Source: Porphyra umbilicalis (taxonomy: Eukaryota; Rhodophyta; Bangiophyceae; Bangiales; Bangiaceae). Taken from it: DNA of 64,000 nucleotides. The notes under the pieces are model-generated. The model was given only the letters and a program-made list of their open reading frames with translations, did not search any database and was not told where the DNA came from. The stretch covers positions 186,001 to 250,000 of the forward strand of contig KV918776.1 of the NCBI GenBank assembly GCA_002049455.2, given 5' to 3'. Shown here in pieces: positions 31,381 to 42,955 of the stretch. The translations under genes were made by a program, and so were the position numbers. How positions within the stretch are numbered: the stretch's first letter is position 1; each line of letters opens with the position of its first letter.

Positions 31381-32842
31381 CNGGCGGCGCGCTCTTGACA
31401 GTACGCATGGGCTGTGAGTCTCGGTGCTGCTCCGGCGGCTCCACAGTGATGGCACAATGTGATGGTGCGATAGCCTCCATCCTTGTCAACGGGAAGCGTT
31501 GGTGACCACCCCAGTACCACGGTCGCTCTGGCTTTCTTTTTTGCCTGAGGAGAATGTCGTGTCGTGCAGATAATCCGGGACAGCCTCACGATACCGCTCG
31601 TGAATCGGTCGCCCCCCACGTGCACAGCTGGGCGGCTCACCGCAGTGAAACGGAGTGCTTGTGATGACCCATCATGTTGTTGGCTCCATGTAAAATATAT
31701 TGTTTAATTTACATTTAAACATCTGGTCCCATCTATCTCCATCGAACGGTTCCATCGAGTTGCAATCGCAAATGGGTTCTCGATGGAAACTGTAATAGTC
31801 CGAACGAGACGATTGGGCAGCACATCTGGCCTCTTCTGGCCCCCTCCCCCCAGATACTCTACTAGCGCTCGGCTGCGCGGTACAATGTGTGTAACAGCCA
31901 ATGGGGCAACAGTCAGCTCGCGAGCTCCTCCTGCATGGATAGGCGGTGGGGTGCGCGCTCCCACGGTGGCGGTATGGAATCCTGTCCACCCGCCATGTAC
32001 CGGGGGATCATCCTCGTGCGGAAAACAAGCAGTTATGAGACGCCGCGTGCGCCCAGTTTCTTCCCCATGCCCCACAATCGACGAATACATGATAGTTTGT
32101 GACATAAAGTTTTTCACTTTGACGTCAACTCGTCCACCTTGTGAATAAGAGTGTGCCTCGCTGCGTGCATAATCCACCGACGCCACCCCCGTCTCGTGTG
32201 GCGCAGGCCGGCAGCCAACGGCGACGGCACCGACACAAAAGTGCGCGCGCGCGCCGCGCCTCGGCCGCCGCTCGCCCGCGGCCCGGGGAGGCTGGTCTTT
32301 GTCGCGACGGCCTACTGCCGCGCGCGCCGCCGCGGGTCCCTCGTCGGCGCCCACCGCCGCACGGGCGGCGGCAGACTGTCATCGCCCGCGCCGACGCGCA
32401 CCGGCGGCGCCGGGGGTGGATCACGGGCCGCGATCCACGCGGACGGGGGCGCGGGGCGGGGGGGGGTGGTGTCGGGGCGGGGGGGGGGGGGGTGATTGCC
32501 ACCGAGGCTCCCAGGCGCCGCACGCGCCGGCGGCCACAGGCGCCGCACGCGCCGGCGGCCACAGGCGCCGCACGCACCGGCGGCCACAGGCGCCGCACGC
32601 GCCGGCGGCCACAGGCGTTGTACGCGCCGGCGGCCACAGGCGTTGTACGCGCCGGCGGCCACCGGCGCCGCACGCGGCGGCGGCCAGCGGCGGGTGTGGG
32701 GGCGCCCCGCGGCGGCGGCGGTGCGGCGGTGGAGGCGCCGGCAGACCCGCCCACGGTGCCTGTGGTTTGGCATCCCGCCCGCCCGCCCGCCGGCCATGCC
32801 GGGCGCGGCGGCTGGGCGGGGGCGCCGCGCGGGCCGGCACGC

Positions 32843-32873
<31 letters not shown>

Positions 32874-33256
32874 TGCCGCCGCGCGGGCGTGGGGCGTCGG
32901 CGGCCGCGGCGGTGGCACGACGGCGTTATGCCCCCCCCCCCCCCTCGCTCACCTGCCGCCGTTTGCAGGCGGCCCCGGCGGCGGTTGGGCCGTCGAGCGG
33001 GATTGCCCGCTCCCCCCTCCCACCCAGACGGGTGGCGGCGACCGCAAGCGCCCGCGGCGGGCACGCTGCTGTGTCGGCAGTGTCGGCACCCGCAGTGTGG
33101 CGCCGTCATTGAGCTGCCGGCGGTCGTGCGTCCACATTCCACGGCCGCTGCTGCCGCCGCTGCCCGCTCCCACAACCACCGTCATCAGACCGCACAGGAG
33201 CGCTCGCGTCCCCTCGGTCTCTGTAGCGACGTGGCACCCTCCCCCCCCCCTCACCA
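31275..33256. other. Intergenic with assembly gap and tandem repeat
   Basis: T-runs occur at 31299-31328 and a single N at 31381. On the minus strand, 31640-31382 reads up to the N and ends in a Cys-containing stretch (LCHHCGAAGA...HAYCQERAA), a possible partial gene cut by the gap. 32150-33250 is extremely GC-rich and open in many frames. It holds the 25-bp tandem repeat but shows no supportable gene. Confidence 0.45.
32512..32686. repeat. 25-bp tandem repeat, seven copies
   Basis: Seven head-to-tail 25-bp units start CAGGCGCCGCACGCGCCGGC and end GGCCA. Copies 5 and 6 share a GTTGT variant and copy 7 differs at several positions. Because 25 is not a multiple of 3, each strand reads a 25-residue super-repeat every 75 bp, which explains the long Arg/Pro-rich ORFs here. 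Confidence 0.95.
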
Positions 33257-35667
33257 ATGGCGCAGCGTCTGTGTCGATGCGGCGCCGTCTGCACGCCGCC
33301 GCGGCGGTCCCAGCTCCACCGCCGGGCAAGGCCCGCCGCGGTGACGGTGTCTCCCTCTGCCGCCGCCAGAGTGGCGGCTGGCGGCGGCCGGCGTGCCGGC
33401 AAGCCACCCCCAGCAACGCCGCCGCCTTGCACTAGCCGCTCTGCCCCCCCTCCCCCCCACCCTTCCCCGCGGCCGGTGACGGTAACGTTGACCCGCGCCG
33501 CCGTCTCGCTGGGCCTCCTCCTCTCCACCGCCGTTGCGGCGGCGGTCGGCGCCACCGCCAGCGGCGCGCAGCAAGCGTTTGACCACCGCGCGCACGCGGT
33601 ACCCCCCCCCCCCTCACGCTCACCACGTGGGCGCCCTCCCGCGTCGCCGCCACGGTGCTCGACGGCTCGCGCTCTCACTCGCACTACTTTGCGGCGGGCC
33701 CCCCCCCCGTGTCGGGCCGCATCGTCTCGTACCGGTGGGCCGACGCGGGGACGGGCAAGTTGCTTTCAACGGCCGAAAAGCCGCGCCTCGAGTTCCCCCT
33801 CGGCACCACGCGCCTGCGCCTGCGCGTCGTGGACAATACCGGCGACGCGGCGTCGGCCGTCACCTCTGTGACGGTGCGGCTGCCGCAGGCGTGGCAGCGC
33901 CGCCCACCGACGCTCACGTCGATTCAGCCGACGCGCCTGCCGCTCAACGGCGGCATCCTCACCGTCCGCGGCACGGGCTTTTACAACCGCCCCACCGTGC
34001 GCGTCGACGGGGTGGAGGTGCGGCCGCTCGAGCCGCCGACCAACACGGTCATGCGCGTGCGCGCGCCGCCGCACGGGGCGGGCACGGCGGGGGTGGTGGT
34101 GGCCAATGGGTTTGGGGTCCTCCCGTGGCCCCGCCGTGCGACACTCACCTACGCGCGCTCCCGGTCGGCGGTGCGCTTTACCGAAAGCTTCTTGCGCAAC
34201 GCCCGTGGCCCGGGCGCCTACCGCACGCCGCAGACGGTGGTCCTCCGCATTGGTCCCGACGGCGCCTATTACCTCGGCGACCTGTCTGGCCGCGTGACCC
34301 GCCTGGACGTGACGGGCGACTACCGGGTGACGGCGGCGTGCACGTCCAAAGCGCTGACCGTCAATGGCGCCAAGCGGAGCGTCATGGGCATGGCCTTTAA
34401 CCCGCACCACGCGGCGGACGTCAAGCCCCGCCTGTACGTGACGACGGCGACGCTCTTCCTAAAGTCCCGCTTTGCGGGCGGGGACGAGCGCGCGTGGGCC
34501 AATGGGCAGGTGGAGGAGCTCGTGGCGGACCCAACCGTCCGGTCGGGCACGTGCATCACGCGCACGCGGACGGTGGTGTCGGGCCTCCCCGTGTCGGCGC
34601 ACGATCACTCTGTTTCCGCACTTGAGTTTAACGACTGGGGCGCGCTGCTGATCAACTCTGGGTCCATGACCAACGCGGGCGTTTCAACGCCGGGCGACGG
34701 CATTGGCGGGGTGCCCGACTCGCCCCTCTCCTCGGCGGTGCTCATTGCGCACGTCAACCGGCGCGGCTTTAACGGCGCGGTGCGCTACTCGGATTACCGC
34801 CACCCAGAGCGGGCCGACATTGTCGCTGGCGGCGCCTCGGTGCGGGTGTACGCGTCGGGCATCCGCAACGCCATGTCGCTCCTTGTCCACTCGTCGGGCG
34901 CGCTTTACACGTCGGACAATAGCGCGAATCAGGGCTTTGGGTCCGTCTCCCTCTCGTGCACCGCGGCGGGCGCGCAGCCGCCCGACGAGCCCGACCGGCT
35001 GCTCCGCGTCGAGCGGGGGCGCTACTATGGGACCCCCAACCGCAATCGCGGCCGCTGGGACGCCCGCCAGTGCACGTACCGCTCGCCGACCGACGCGGTC
35101 GCGCACGACGGTTACACGCCACCGGTCGCCACGTTTGTGTCGTCGACCAATGGGATGGCCGAGTACACGGCGGCGCGCTTTGCCAATGCGCTGCGCGGGG
35201 ACCTCTTCTCCTCCCGCGTCGCGTTCCACGGGCGCGGCACGCTCTACCACACCCGCCTCGGCGGCGGCGGCACGCGCGTCGCGGCGCCGCCGGCTGTCTT
35301 TTGGCGCGCCTCGGGGCTGTCGCTCGTCGTTGACGCCGCCGGCGCCATGGTGATGGCGCAAACGTTTCAGCGGCGGGTCCTCCTCCTCCGCCCGCGGGAG
35401 CGCAACCCGGGGCGGCCCCTCGTCATTGGCGTGCACCCGCCGCGGGGGCGGGCGCGCGGCGGCAATGTGGTGCTCGTCGTCGGGTGGCGCCTCGTCGGCC
35501 GCACCGCGCGCGTCGGCCCGAGGGCGTGCGTGCGGGCGTGGCGCGCGTGGGGCACCCGCACGGGGGAGGGCGCGCTCTACTGCCTCGTGCCCCCGGGGCG
35601 CGGCCGCGTGCGGGTGACCGTGCCGGGGGGGGTGTGGGACGAGCACTTCAACTACCGCTACGTCTAG
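33257..35667 (+). CDS. Secreted PKD / IPT-TIG / glucose-sorbosone-dehydrogenase-like protein
   Basis: The main frame (33655-35667, 670 codons) has four parts. A PKD-like fold comes first (VLDGSRSHSHYFAAG, about 33640-33890). An IPT/TIG Ig-like domain follows (PTRLPLNGGILTVRGTGFY to VVVANGFGVLPW). Then comes a six-bladed-propeller-like region of the glucose/sorbosone dehydrogenase type (LRIGPDGAYYLGDLSG, VMGMAFNPH, AHDHSVSALEFND, SGIRNAMSLLVHSSGALYTS). A second IPT-like segment (VIGVHPPRGRARGGNVVLVVG) closes the protein. Upstream, in a different frame from 33257, lies a signal-peptide-like run (LTRAAVSLGLLLSTAVAAAV). One more C in the C12 run at 33602-33613 would fuse the two frames. The start is uncertain, because 76 residues precede the hydrophobic run. 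Likely an extracellular sugar or cell-wall protein. It converges on eEF2. Confidence 0.7.
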
Positions 35668-36354
35668 GCGCCCACGCGTGGCGGCCGCGGCGGGGGGGGG
35701 GGGGGCGTCGCGGTGACGGTGGCGGCGGCTGCGGTGGCGTGGGGGTGCTGGGTTTTTCGTCCGTACCCCCCGGCCTGCCGTGGCGCCGTTGCCGTTGCGG
35801 CGTCGGCCATGGACTGACTGTTGGACGGCGGGCCGCCGGTCGCCGGCGGTCACTGCCTAACCTTAACTCTCTGTGTATTGCGTTGCTTTGCTCCTCCTAC
35901 CTTTTTCATGGTGGGCGTGGCGGGTGCGGAGACGGCAGCGTGTGTACACGTGTACTTTGTTCTTGCGCAAGGGAACGCGGGGATGCCCCCGTGCTCTCTC
36001 TGTTCCGCGCTGTCCGTCGGCAAAGGAACTTAGAACGATTGCATCGACTGCGGCAACTGACATGCAATTGGCGGCTGGTGCCCGCTCCAGCGCGATCAAT
36101 TGCCAGCCGCGCCCATCGTCGGATCACTGCGAGCCGGATGACTGGGAAAGCGAGAGACATTCATCGTGGCGCGTGGAAGCGCATGGAGACGGCGCACCTG
36201 GCTCAAGAGACACGACACAAAAGAATATTGGGTAGAACCACGTGCGTTGAACCCGTCTCAAGTCCAGAAACAGGAGCTTGCACGCAACTAGGCAGAAAAG
36301 AAAAGACGAAAATACAAGCGTAAACAGTCGCACCATGGCAAGGCGACCCGCAGC
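35668..36354. other. Intergenic between convergent genes
   Basis: A G-run lies at 35692-35705. The rest is ordinary DNA holding the 3' flanks of the PKD/IPT gene and eEF2. No further gene is seen. Confidence 0.5.
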
Positions 36355-39077
36355 TTAGAGCTTGTCGTAGAAGTTGTCCACGCTCGGTACGTTGGGCTTG
36401 AGACCCTTCCGGGTGCGGATGCTCATGACCAAGTCGTACACCATCTTATCCTCGGGCAGAATGGGGTTACCCGGCATGGTCTCCCAGTGGTCAAACACGC
36501 ACTGCGGGAAGGCCTGGCCCGACGTCGCCGAGCGCAGGTCGGCGGTGAAACCGAACGACTCTTGCACAGGCAGGTACGCCTTGACGTTGTACATGGGGGT
36601 GCCCGGCCGCTGGGTCTCCTCAAACACGTGACCGCGCTTGCGCGACATCACACCATAGATGGAGCCGACCGAGGTCTCGGGGCACTGGATCTCCACCAAG
36701 TACACGGGCTCGAGCAGGCGCGGGCTGGCCTTGATCTGCGCACCGTACATGCAGCGCCGGGCGGTAGGCATGATCTGCCCAGCGCCACGGTGGATCGCGT
36801 CCGCGTGCAGCGTCACGTCCGTGATGTTGAACGAAAGGCCGCGCATGTTCTCGTCGCAGAGCACACCCTCACGGGTGGCCCACTGGAATGCCGATACCAT
36901 GGAGTCCTTGATCTCGTTCAAATACTGCACGGCCTTAGAGCGATCCATCATGAGGCACGCCGAGCCCGAGTCAGTGAACGCCCAGATCTTCTTGGCCGCA
37001 TCCTCGTCCATGCCGTATTCGTCACGGAGAGTCCGCGTGCGGATCTTAGGATCGTCGCGCGCCGTGATCTTGCCGTCCTCAATGGCCTCAGTCAGGCCCG
37101 ACGGTAGCGGCTCCGCATAGAGGTAGATGCGGTTGTGCTTGTTGGCCGACTTGGACAGGCAGATGGCCGTGTCCTCCGGGTTGTCCACGCCACCGACCGA
37201 CTCGCGGAAGGACACGACCGGGTTGGAGACGCGAATCTCCGCACCATTCATGAAGTCCTCCTGCAGATCCTTCAGGCAAATCTCCAAGTGGAGCTCACCC
37301 GCACCGGCGATAATGTGCTCGCCCGACTCCTCTGTGGAGCACTGCACCAGCGGGTCCGACTTGGACAGGCGCTTCAGGCCTTCCACGAGCTTGGGCAGGT
37401 CACCAGGGTTCTTGGGCTCCACGGCAACACGCACAACAGCCGACACCGAGTACTTCATGTCCTTGAGCGGGAAAGCGTCCTCCGAGTCGGAGATGGACGC
37501 AGTCTTGAGGATGACCGCATCCAGGCCGACAATTCCGACCGTGTTACCGCACGGCACCGAGTCGACGGCCTCGGTGCGACGCCCCATCATGAGCATGGCG
37601 CGCTGGACGGCCTTGATGTTGAGATCCTTCTTCGAACCCGGCTCGTAGTTGGGGCCCATGATGCGCACCTTCACACCCGTGCGGACCGTCCCGGAAAAGA
37701 CACGTCCGAACGCAATGAACCGACCGCGGTCGGCCGCCGGCACCATCTTGGAGATGTACAGCATCAGCGGGCCGTTGGGGTCGCAGTTGCGGATGGACGT
37801 GGCGCACACGTCGTCCAAGGGCCCCTCGTACAGAGTGTCCACACGGTACTTCTGCGCCGTCGCGGGCGACGGCAGGTGGGTGATCATCATTTCCAGCAAC
37901 GCCTGGTCAGCGGGCAGCCACTTCTGCAGCACGCGCTTCATCAGCTTCTTCTGGCGCAGCTCCTTCTCATCCGTCGTCAGCGTCACGTCGAGCGTGGCAA
38001 GCAGCGCAACCAGGCTGTCGACCTTGTCGGACATGGCGAGCTCGATGATCTTCTTGATGGGCTTGATGACGAACTCGCAGAAGGCACGCGACACCCCATC
38101 CTTCTCCTTCTTCACCCACTTCTTGTTAGCGCGGTCAAAGAAGTTGTCGCCCCACAGGCGGCTGAGCATTTTCTCCACGTCGACCTTGAACTTCTTCGCG
38201 TACATGCGCGCAAAGCGCGTCAGCGTGAAGGCCCAGCCGTGGAGACCGGCGGAGAAGGCGATAGTTCCCTTCTCGGGGTACACCTGCACGTCGCCGACCT
38301 TCTCGTCCTGGTACGTGGCCATGATGACGTTGGCGTTCTCAATAATGCGCTGGAAGTTCTGGTACATCTCCTCCGGCTCCAGCTGCAGCTCCAGAAAGGA
38401 GCGGTCGAGTTTGTTGATTGTCATCACCGGGATGATGCGCTCCGTCAGCGCCTGCCGCAGCACCGTCTCGGTCTGCACGCAAACGCCCTCGACCGAATCG
38501 ACCACTACCAGGGCACCGTCCGTCACGCGGAGCGCCGCTGTCACCTCAGAGCTGAAGTCAACGTGACCGGGCGAGTCGATGAGGTTGATCAAAAACTCGC
38601 GGCCGTCGGCGTCCTTGGGCAGACTCAGTTCTGGGTCGAACTCGAAGTACAGGCTGATGCCAGTCGATTTCTGCGATGCACCAGAGAAAGAAGTAAATGG
38701 CATCACACAAGCATCACAAAAACAAGCGAAGGGCCGCGGCCAAGAGAGGTAGAGCGAGCAACAAAAGGTCAAAACACATGCTTGGAGGCCACAGGACACG
38801 TACGGGTACAAACTACTCGAAACCACGCCACAGCGACCATCAAACCTAAGAAAGAAGCACAACGTACGATTGTAATGCAGCGATCCTGCTCGTCCTGGCG
38901 GGTGTCTGTCAGACGGGCGTCGCCGGCGTTGGCCATGGCAATAATCCCGGCGGCCGCGACAAGGGAGTCCGTCAACGTCGACTTGCCATGGTCCACATGT
39001 GCAATGACTGACATGTTTCGGATGTTGTTTTTCTTGTCCATGATCTCGCGCATCTGATCCACCGTGAAGTTAACCAT
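36355..39077 (-). CDS. EEF2: Elongation factor 2 (eEF2)
   Basis: Exon 1 (39077-38868, 70 codons) joins exon 2 (38670-36355) across a 197-bp GTACGT...CAG intron in phase 0, giving 841 residues; eEF2 is normally about 842. The GTPase motifs are complete: G1 AHVDHGKST (26-34), switch [14 protein letters not shown] with the intron between Ile70 and Lys71, DSPGH (102-106) and NKLD (156-159). The diphthamide loop [18 protein letters not shown] puts the modified histidine at 697. The second Gly of the usual HRGGGQI is Ala here. The enzyme drives ribosome translocation in the cytosol. The start ATG ([16 protein letters not shown]) is the canonical N-terminus. No frame errors. A pogo element lies 415 bp upstream. 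Confidence 0.98.
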
Positions 39078-39491
39078 GATGGGCGACGGGGGGGGGCAAA
39101 CGCAGCCGCAGCTGCAACGGTCACGCCCTCAGCGGGCGCGAAGAAGACGGGAAGAAGGGGAAGGGTAGCTGGCAGTGGGTACCGTCAAGACGGCCACCCT
39201 CCAGCCACAACAGGAGGGAGCGGGAAAAGGGTACGGATGGGAGGGACAAGCGAGATGGGCGTTACGGTGCGGGACGACTTGCAGGCAGTGTTTTCTAGCC
39301 GCGGTCGACGCCGACGGCGACACCGCCATCAAAACACCCAGTCCAGAGGGGGGCCCCACGGAGGCCCCTAAACGCCGGCGAATTTTCTGAGTCGACGTCA
39401 CGAGACCAACTCGGCCAGTTGAGTAGCCCCCCTACAATTACCCACTTGACGTGGACCGTGCTGTTGGCTGGCAGCGAATCCGACGTCACTA
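39078..39491. other. eEF2 promoter/5' flank
   Basis: A G-run and CAGCCGCAGCTGCAACGG lie just before the start codon. No TATA box is evident. This stretch separates eEF2 from the pogo element. Confidence 0.4.
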
Positions 39492-39798
39492 CAGTCATTA
39501 TTCGACCATCTGGTAGGGGTGCGTCGTGAAGTAGCCCTCTACCCGGGAAGAGCGTGCTCTTCTGAGCGACCCTAAAACCACTCGCAATCGGCGTGCGATC
39601 GTCGATCATTCCGACTCGTGGCATGATGTTTGGCGATCGTCGAGACTCGTGGCACAGTCGATCGTCGATGATTGACCTCACAACCGCTGAGTCTGCCACC
39701 ATGCCTTGCCCAGACGACGCTGCACTGGGCCGTGCACTTGGCCGCATTTTTGTTGCGGTGCGTGTGAGCAACTCGTGTTCTTCTAGAGCTCCTTTTAC

Positions 39799-42251
39799 CT
39801 ATGGTTGCTCTTCACCACTACATACCGCTCTGCACTCCTCGTCTACAGTGTCCTCTATAGCATGAGGGTCCTCCTCCAGATCCAACCAGCCCTCAACCGC
39901 AAGCTCTTGCTGAGCACGGTCGCCATCACCAAAGCAGCTCTGTGCAACCGCACAAGTCCCCATCAGCTCTAGGACCTCCCTAACGTCATCTGCAATGACG
40001 CGGTCGGAGGCGCGGTAGTCGCCGTGGTCAGCCACAACGCGTGCCTCCATTTCCAGCGGCAGGATACAGGCCTTTGCCCAACAGTGGGCAATCGCGGCCG
40101 GTGGGACGGCGGCCCACTCCTCCAGGATGAGCTCTGCCACGTCCTGGAGGTGGGCTGGGGCCCCGTCTCGGACGCCCTTGATGGGCCGCGGATTCAGCGC
40201 GCGTAACGTCCTCCGACATCCTCGGACAACCGGGGGGGGGGGGTAGGGTGCTCCCACACGTTGGGTCGGGCGCGCAATGCCTCGTCCGCAGGCGTTGGCC
40301 CCGGCAAGCCCGTGACGTAATTAGGAGTGAACGTAAATGCGTCCACTGAGCGGGGCGGGTCAATACGGACCACAGGAGCGGCGGCTTCCGAAATGGCGGT
40401 CTCGGCCCCCGCCGCCCGCCCGGATGAACCGGCGTGAGCCTCTGCCGCCGCGCGCCGGCCTGAGAGCGGCTCAGTAGTGCTGGCCAGCAGCGATGGCGGA
40501 GCGGCCGAATCGGGCGCAGACGGCGGCACAGCACAGTTGGCGGTCGGGCCAGGCGCGGGTGCGGCGGGTGGTCCACCCGTGCGGGAAGCGGTAGATCCCG
40601 ACTCGGCCGTCAATATCGGAGTCTCGAGAGCGCTTCCTCCACTACTGGGGGCCGGATCAGATGCGGCCGCACCGACCGCCGAATTTGGCCCGGGCGCATC
40701 GCTTGGGGGGGGGGGGGGGGGGGGCTGCGGTCCGACGGACGCGTGTGCGGCCCGACGCGGCGACGGGCTCGAGATGCCGGGCCACTCCCCAGCACAGGGT
40801 GGGCCCATTCGTACCCCGGCCCAGTCCACAGCCGTCGCGCCGACCACTGGACGCTCCGTCGCGGGTGGTCCACCTGGCGTTGGCCGCGCCCCCGCCGCTG
40901 CTGCCGCAACGGACGCCTCTGCAACCACCGCGTCAGCTGCTGCCGCCGCCTCCGCCGCCTCTCGTCGAACCTTGTCCTCGTGGGCCCGTAATACCAGCGC
41001 AATCAAACGCTTCTTGTAGCGGCGTTTCACAGACGCTATGACGCCAGCGTCAAGGGGTTGGTGGATGGCCGTCACATTGGGAGGAAGCGCACAAATGCGT
41101 ACTTGTGGATGCGTCAGCTCCGTGTGGGCCCCGCAGTTATCAACGATGAGGATGACGGGCTCCCTGGTCCTTGCCTGCACGCCGGCCACAAATACAGACG
41201 AAAACCACTTCTGGTAGACGACCGAGTCCATCCATGCTGACTTCTGATTGAAGTATGGCAGAGGGCAGCTGGCTCGCGGCGGCTTAAAACACAGCGGCAC
41301 GGCGGCTGACCCAATGATGGCAATTGGCAGCTTGTGGCTGCCCGTCGCGTTGCACGCCAGCACGAGAGTGACTCGATCCTTCGCCTTCATCGCCTTGGTT
41401 CCGCGGGCCCGCCGCCGCTGCCCAGCTGCGATGTAAGCCCGGTTGGGTAGACACCGGAACTGCAGCCCCGTCTCATCCATATTATATATATGGTCCGGGT
41501 CATACTTGGCCAGCTCCCGCCGTATCTCCGCCATGCGCTCTTCCCCTTGTCTGGCAGCCTCAATCGCCGACCCCCCTTGCCCCCACAGCGCCACGTTCCG
41601 CAGGCTGTGCCGCTGCGCCCACTTCTGGACAAAGCCCGTCGATGCCTTGAATCCAGTCACACCCAGCTCTGCCGCAATCTCCGCCGCCTTCGCCTCCAGC
41701 ACTGCCAGCGTCACAGGCAGGTCGCGTCTGGCCATTGTCTGGATGCCATCATACCAAGCACGTAGAGCCTTGTCCACCGCCTCAAATCTTGATCGGCGCG
41801 CCCTCACAACGTCCAGAGGCTCTCCGCTCCGCTCTCGCGCCAGAAGTCGGGACCGCTCTCGAGGCTCGCAGATCCGTCGGGCGTTGGATAAAGAGATAGG
41901 AATATCAAAGCTGTCGACCAAACTCTGCATAGAGGTGTGGACCCCTCGGTCAAACAAGCGGATAAACGCAATCTTGTCTCCCAAGGAGAGGGCTGTTCTC
42001 TCCTTGCGGATGAGCCCATCAGCCACGCCCGACGCCCTTGGTCTCGCCCGACGTGATGCCGCCGATCTGGGTGGAGTTGGAGGCAGTGCAGTCTCGTGGA
42101 AGTGCGCAGCGGCGGCTGCAGTGGCAGCAGCGGCTGCAACGCTGACCGCCTGCCTCGTCTCCGAGGATGCCACGGGGAAGATCTCCTGGACGGCCGCCTC
42201 GGCAGCCGCGGCGGCAGCGGCGCGCGCAGCGCGAGGCGTCACGGCCGACAT
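39799..42251 (-). CDS. pogo/CENP-B-type transposase (one-nucleotide frame break near the C-terminus)
   Basis: The start chosen is ATG 42251 (MSAVTPRAARAAA); the frame is open 27 codons further. Domains: a psq-type helix-turn-helix (about 87-145), a CENP-B-type DNA-binding domain (about 155-220, ending FVQKWAQRHSLRN) and a DDE_1 nuclease. Its triad is Asp259 (YNMDETGL), Asp371 (LIVDNCGAH) and Asp401 (HQPLDAGV); the last two are 29 residues apart, typical of pogo. After KRRYKKRLIALVLRAH comes a ~260-residue Ala/Pro/Gly-rich stretch, then a stop at 40194. The expected tail (ILEEWAAVPPAAIAHCWAKA) lies in the next frame, ending at 39799. One extra C in the C12 run (40232-40243) would join them. 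The low-complexity stretch could instead be an intron. Confidence 0.85.
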
Positions 42252-42470
42252 GGGATCGGGGGAGCATCGGCCAGAGAAGAAAAGGGGGGCAGGGGGAAGA
42301 AGGCATGGGGTGGGGTGGTGAGGGGGGGGCACGGTTTGCTGGACGACGGCGCGTGCTCGACGTCGGTGGGACCGTGTCGCTCAATCATGGACTGTCAATC
42401 TTGTCTGGCTCGATCGCTCAATATCAGGACGATTGAAGGAGGCTCCGACCTCGTACGCGGTCGATTGTTA

Positions 42471-42502
42471 TTCGTTTATATAGTAGGTACTATATAAACG
42501 AA
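42471..42502. repeat. 32-bp palindrome in the pogo subterminal region
   Basis: Two perfect 15-bp arms (TTCGTTTATATAGTA and its complement) are separated by GG, about 25 bp inside the right end of the pogo element. This is a possible transposase binding site or hairpin. Confidence 0.85.
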
Positions 42503-42526
42503 CAGCACATAATTGAATAGTTACTG

Positions 42527-42955
42527 TACCATGATGGAGGCTTGTCGAAGACGGCCGCAGTATTGCTGTTTTCTCAATTTTGGCCGACCTGGTCAAAGTC
42601 AAGGTCAGGAAGGGGACTTTACTTTTCACGAACAATTCCAATGATTTCATGTGAATATCGAAAGTGACTGTCAATATTAGTCGATTGAGCTGGTCGTTCC
42701 AATTTGCGCAATGCTCGCATTTTGGCGACGCCGTCGTCGTCGCACGCCGTCGGCGAGCAGCGCGTGGCAAAATGAGCCGTGGTCGACACAGCTTACGACG
42801 TCCAGCGTCGCTGACAGCAACTGCGACGGCCTGTCTCACACCACGACACCCGGCAACGACACCGCTTGGCAGCCTATTGGTGCTCTCAACGCCTCGTCAC
42901 CTCCTCTCTTTTCGCCACCGCGTCGTCACTGGGTGTGTGTACAGCGTTCCTCGCC
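42527..42955. other. Intergenic; 5' flank of the zinc-knuckle gene
   Basis: No gene is recognised. The frame of the next gene is open upstream to an ATG at 42866, which could be an alternative start. Confidence 0.45.

Larger units (their letters stand above)
39492..42526 (-). mobile_element. 3.0-kb pogo-like DNA transposon
   Basis: TA dinucleotides flank both ends (39490-39491 and 42527-42528). The left end reads CAGTCATTATTCGACCATCT; the right end, read inward, is CAGTAACTATTCAATTATGT. They share CAGT, TATTC and a total of about 15 of 21 positions. CAGT ends with TA duplication are the pogo signature, and the element encodes a pogo/CENP-B-type transposase. A subterminal palindrome is at 42471-42502. 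It appears full length. Confidence 0.75.

Noticed and set aside
32141-33435. ORFs of 250-380 codons on both strands
   Set aside because: Their openness comes from GC content and the 25-bp tandem repeat; the translations are Arg/Pro/Gly repeats without domains.
37135-39057. 640-codon ORF antisense to eEF2
   Set aside because: It reads across the eEF2 intron and mirrors the helicity of the real gene; a shadow ORF.
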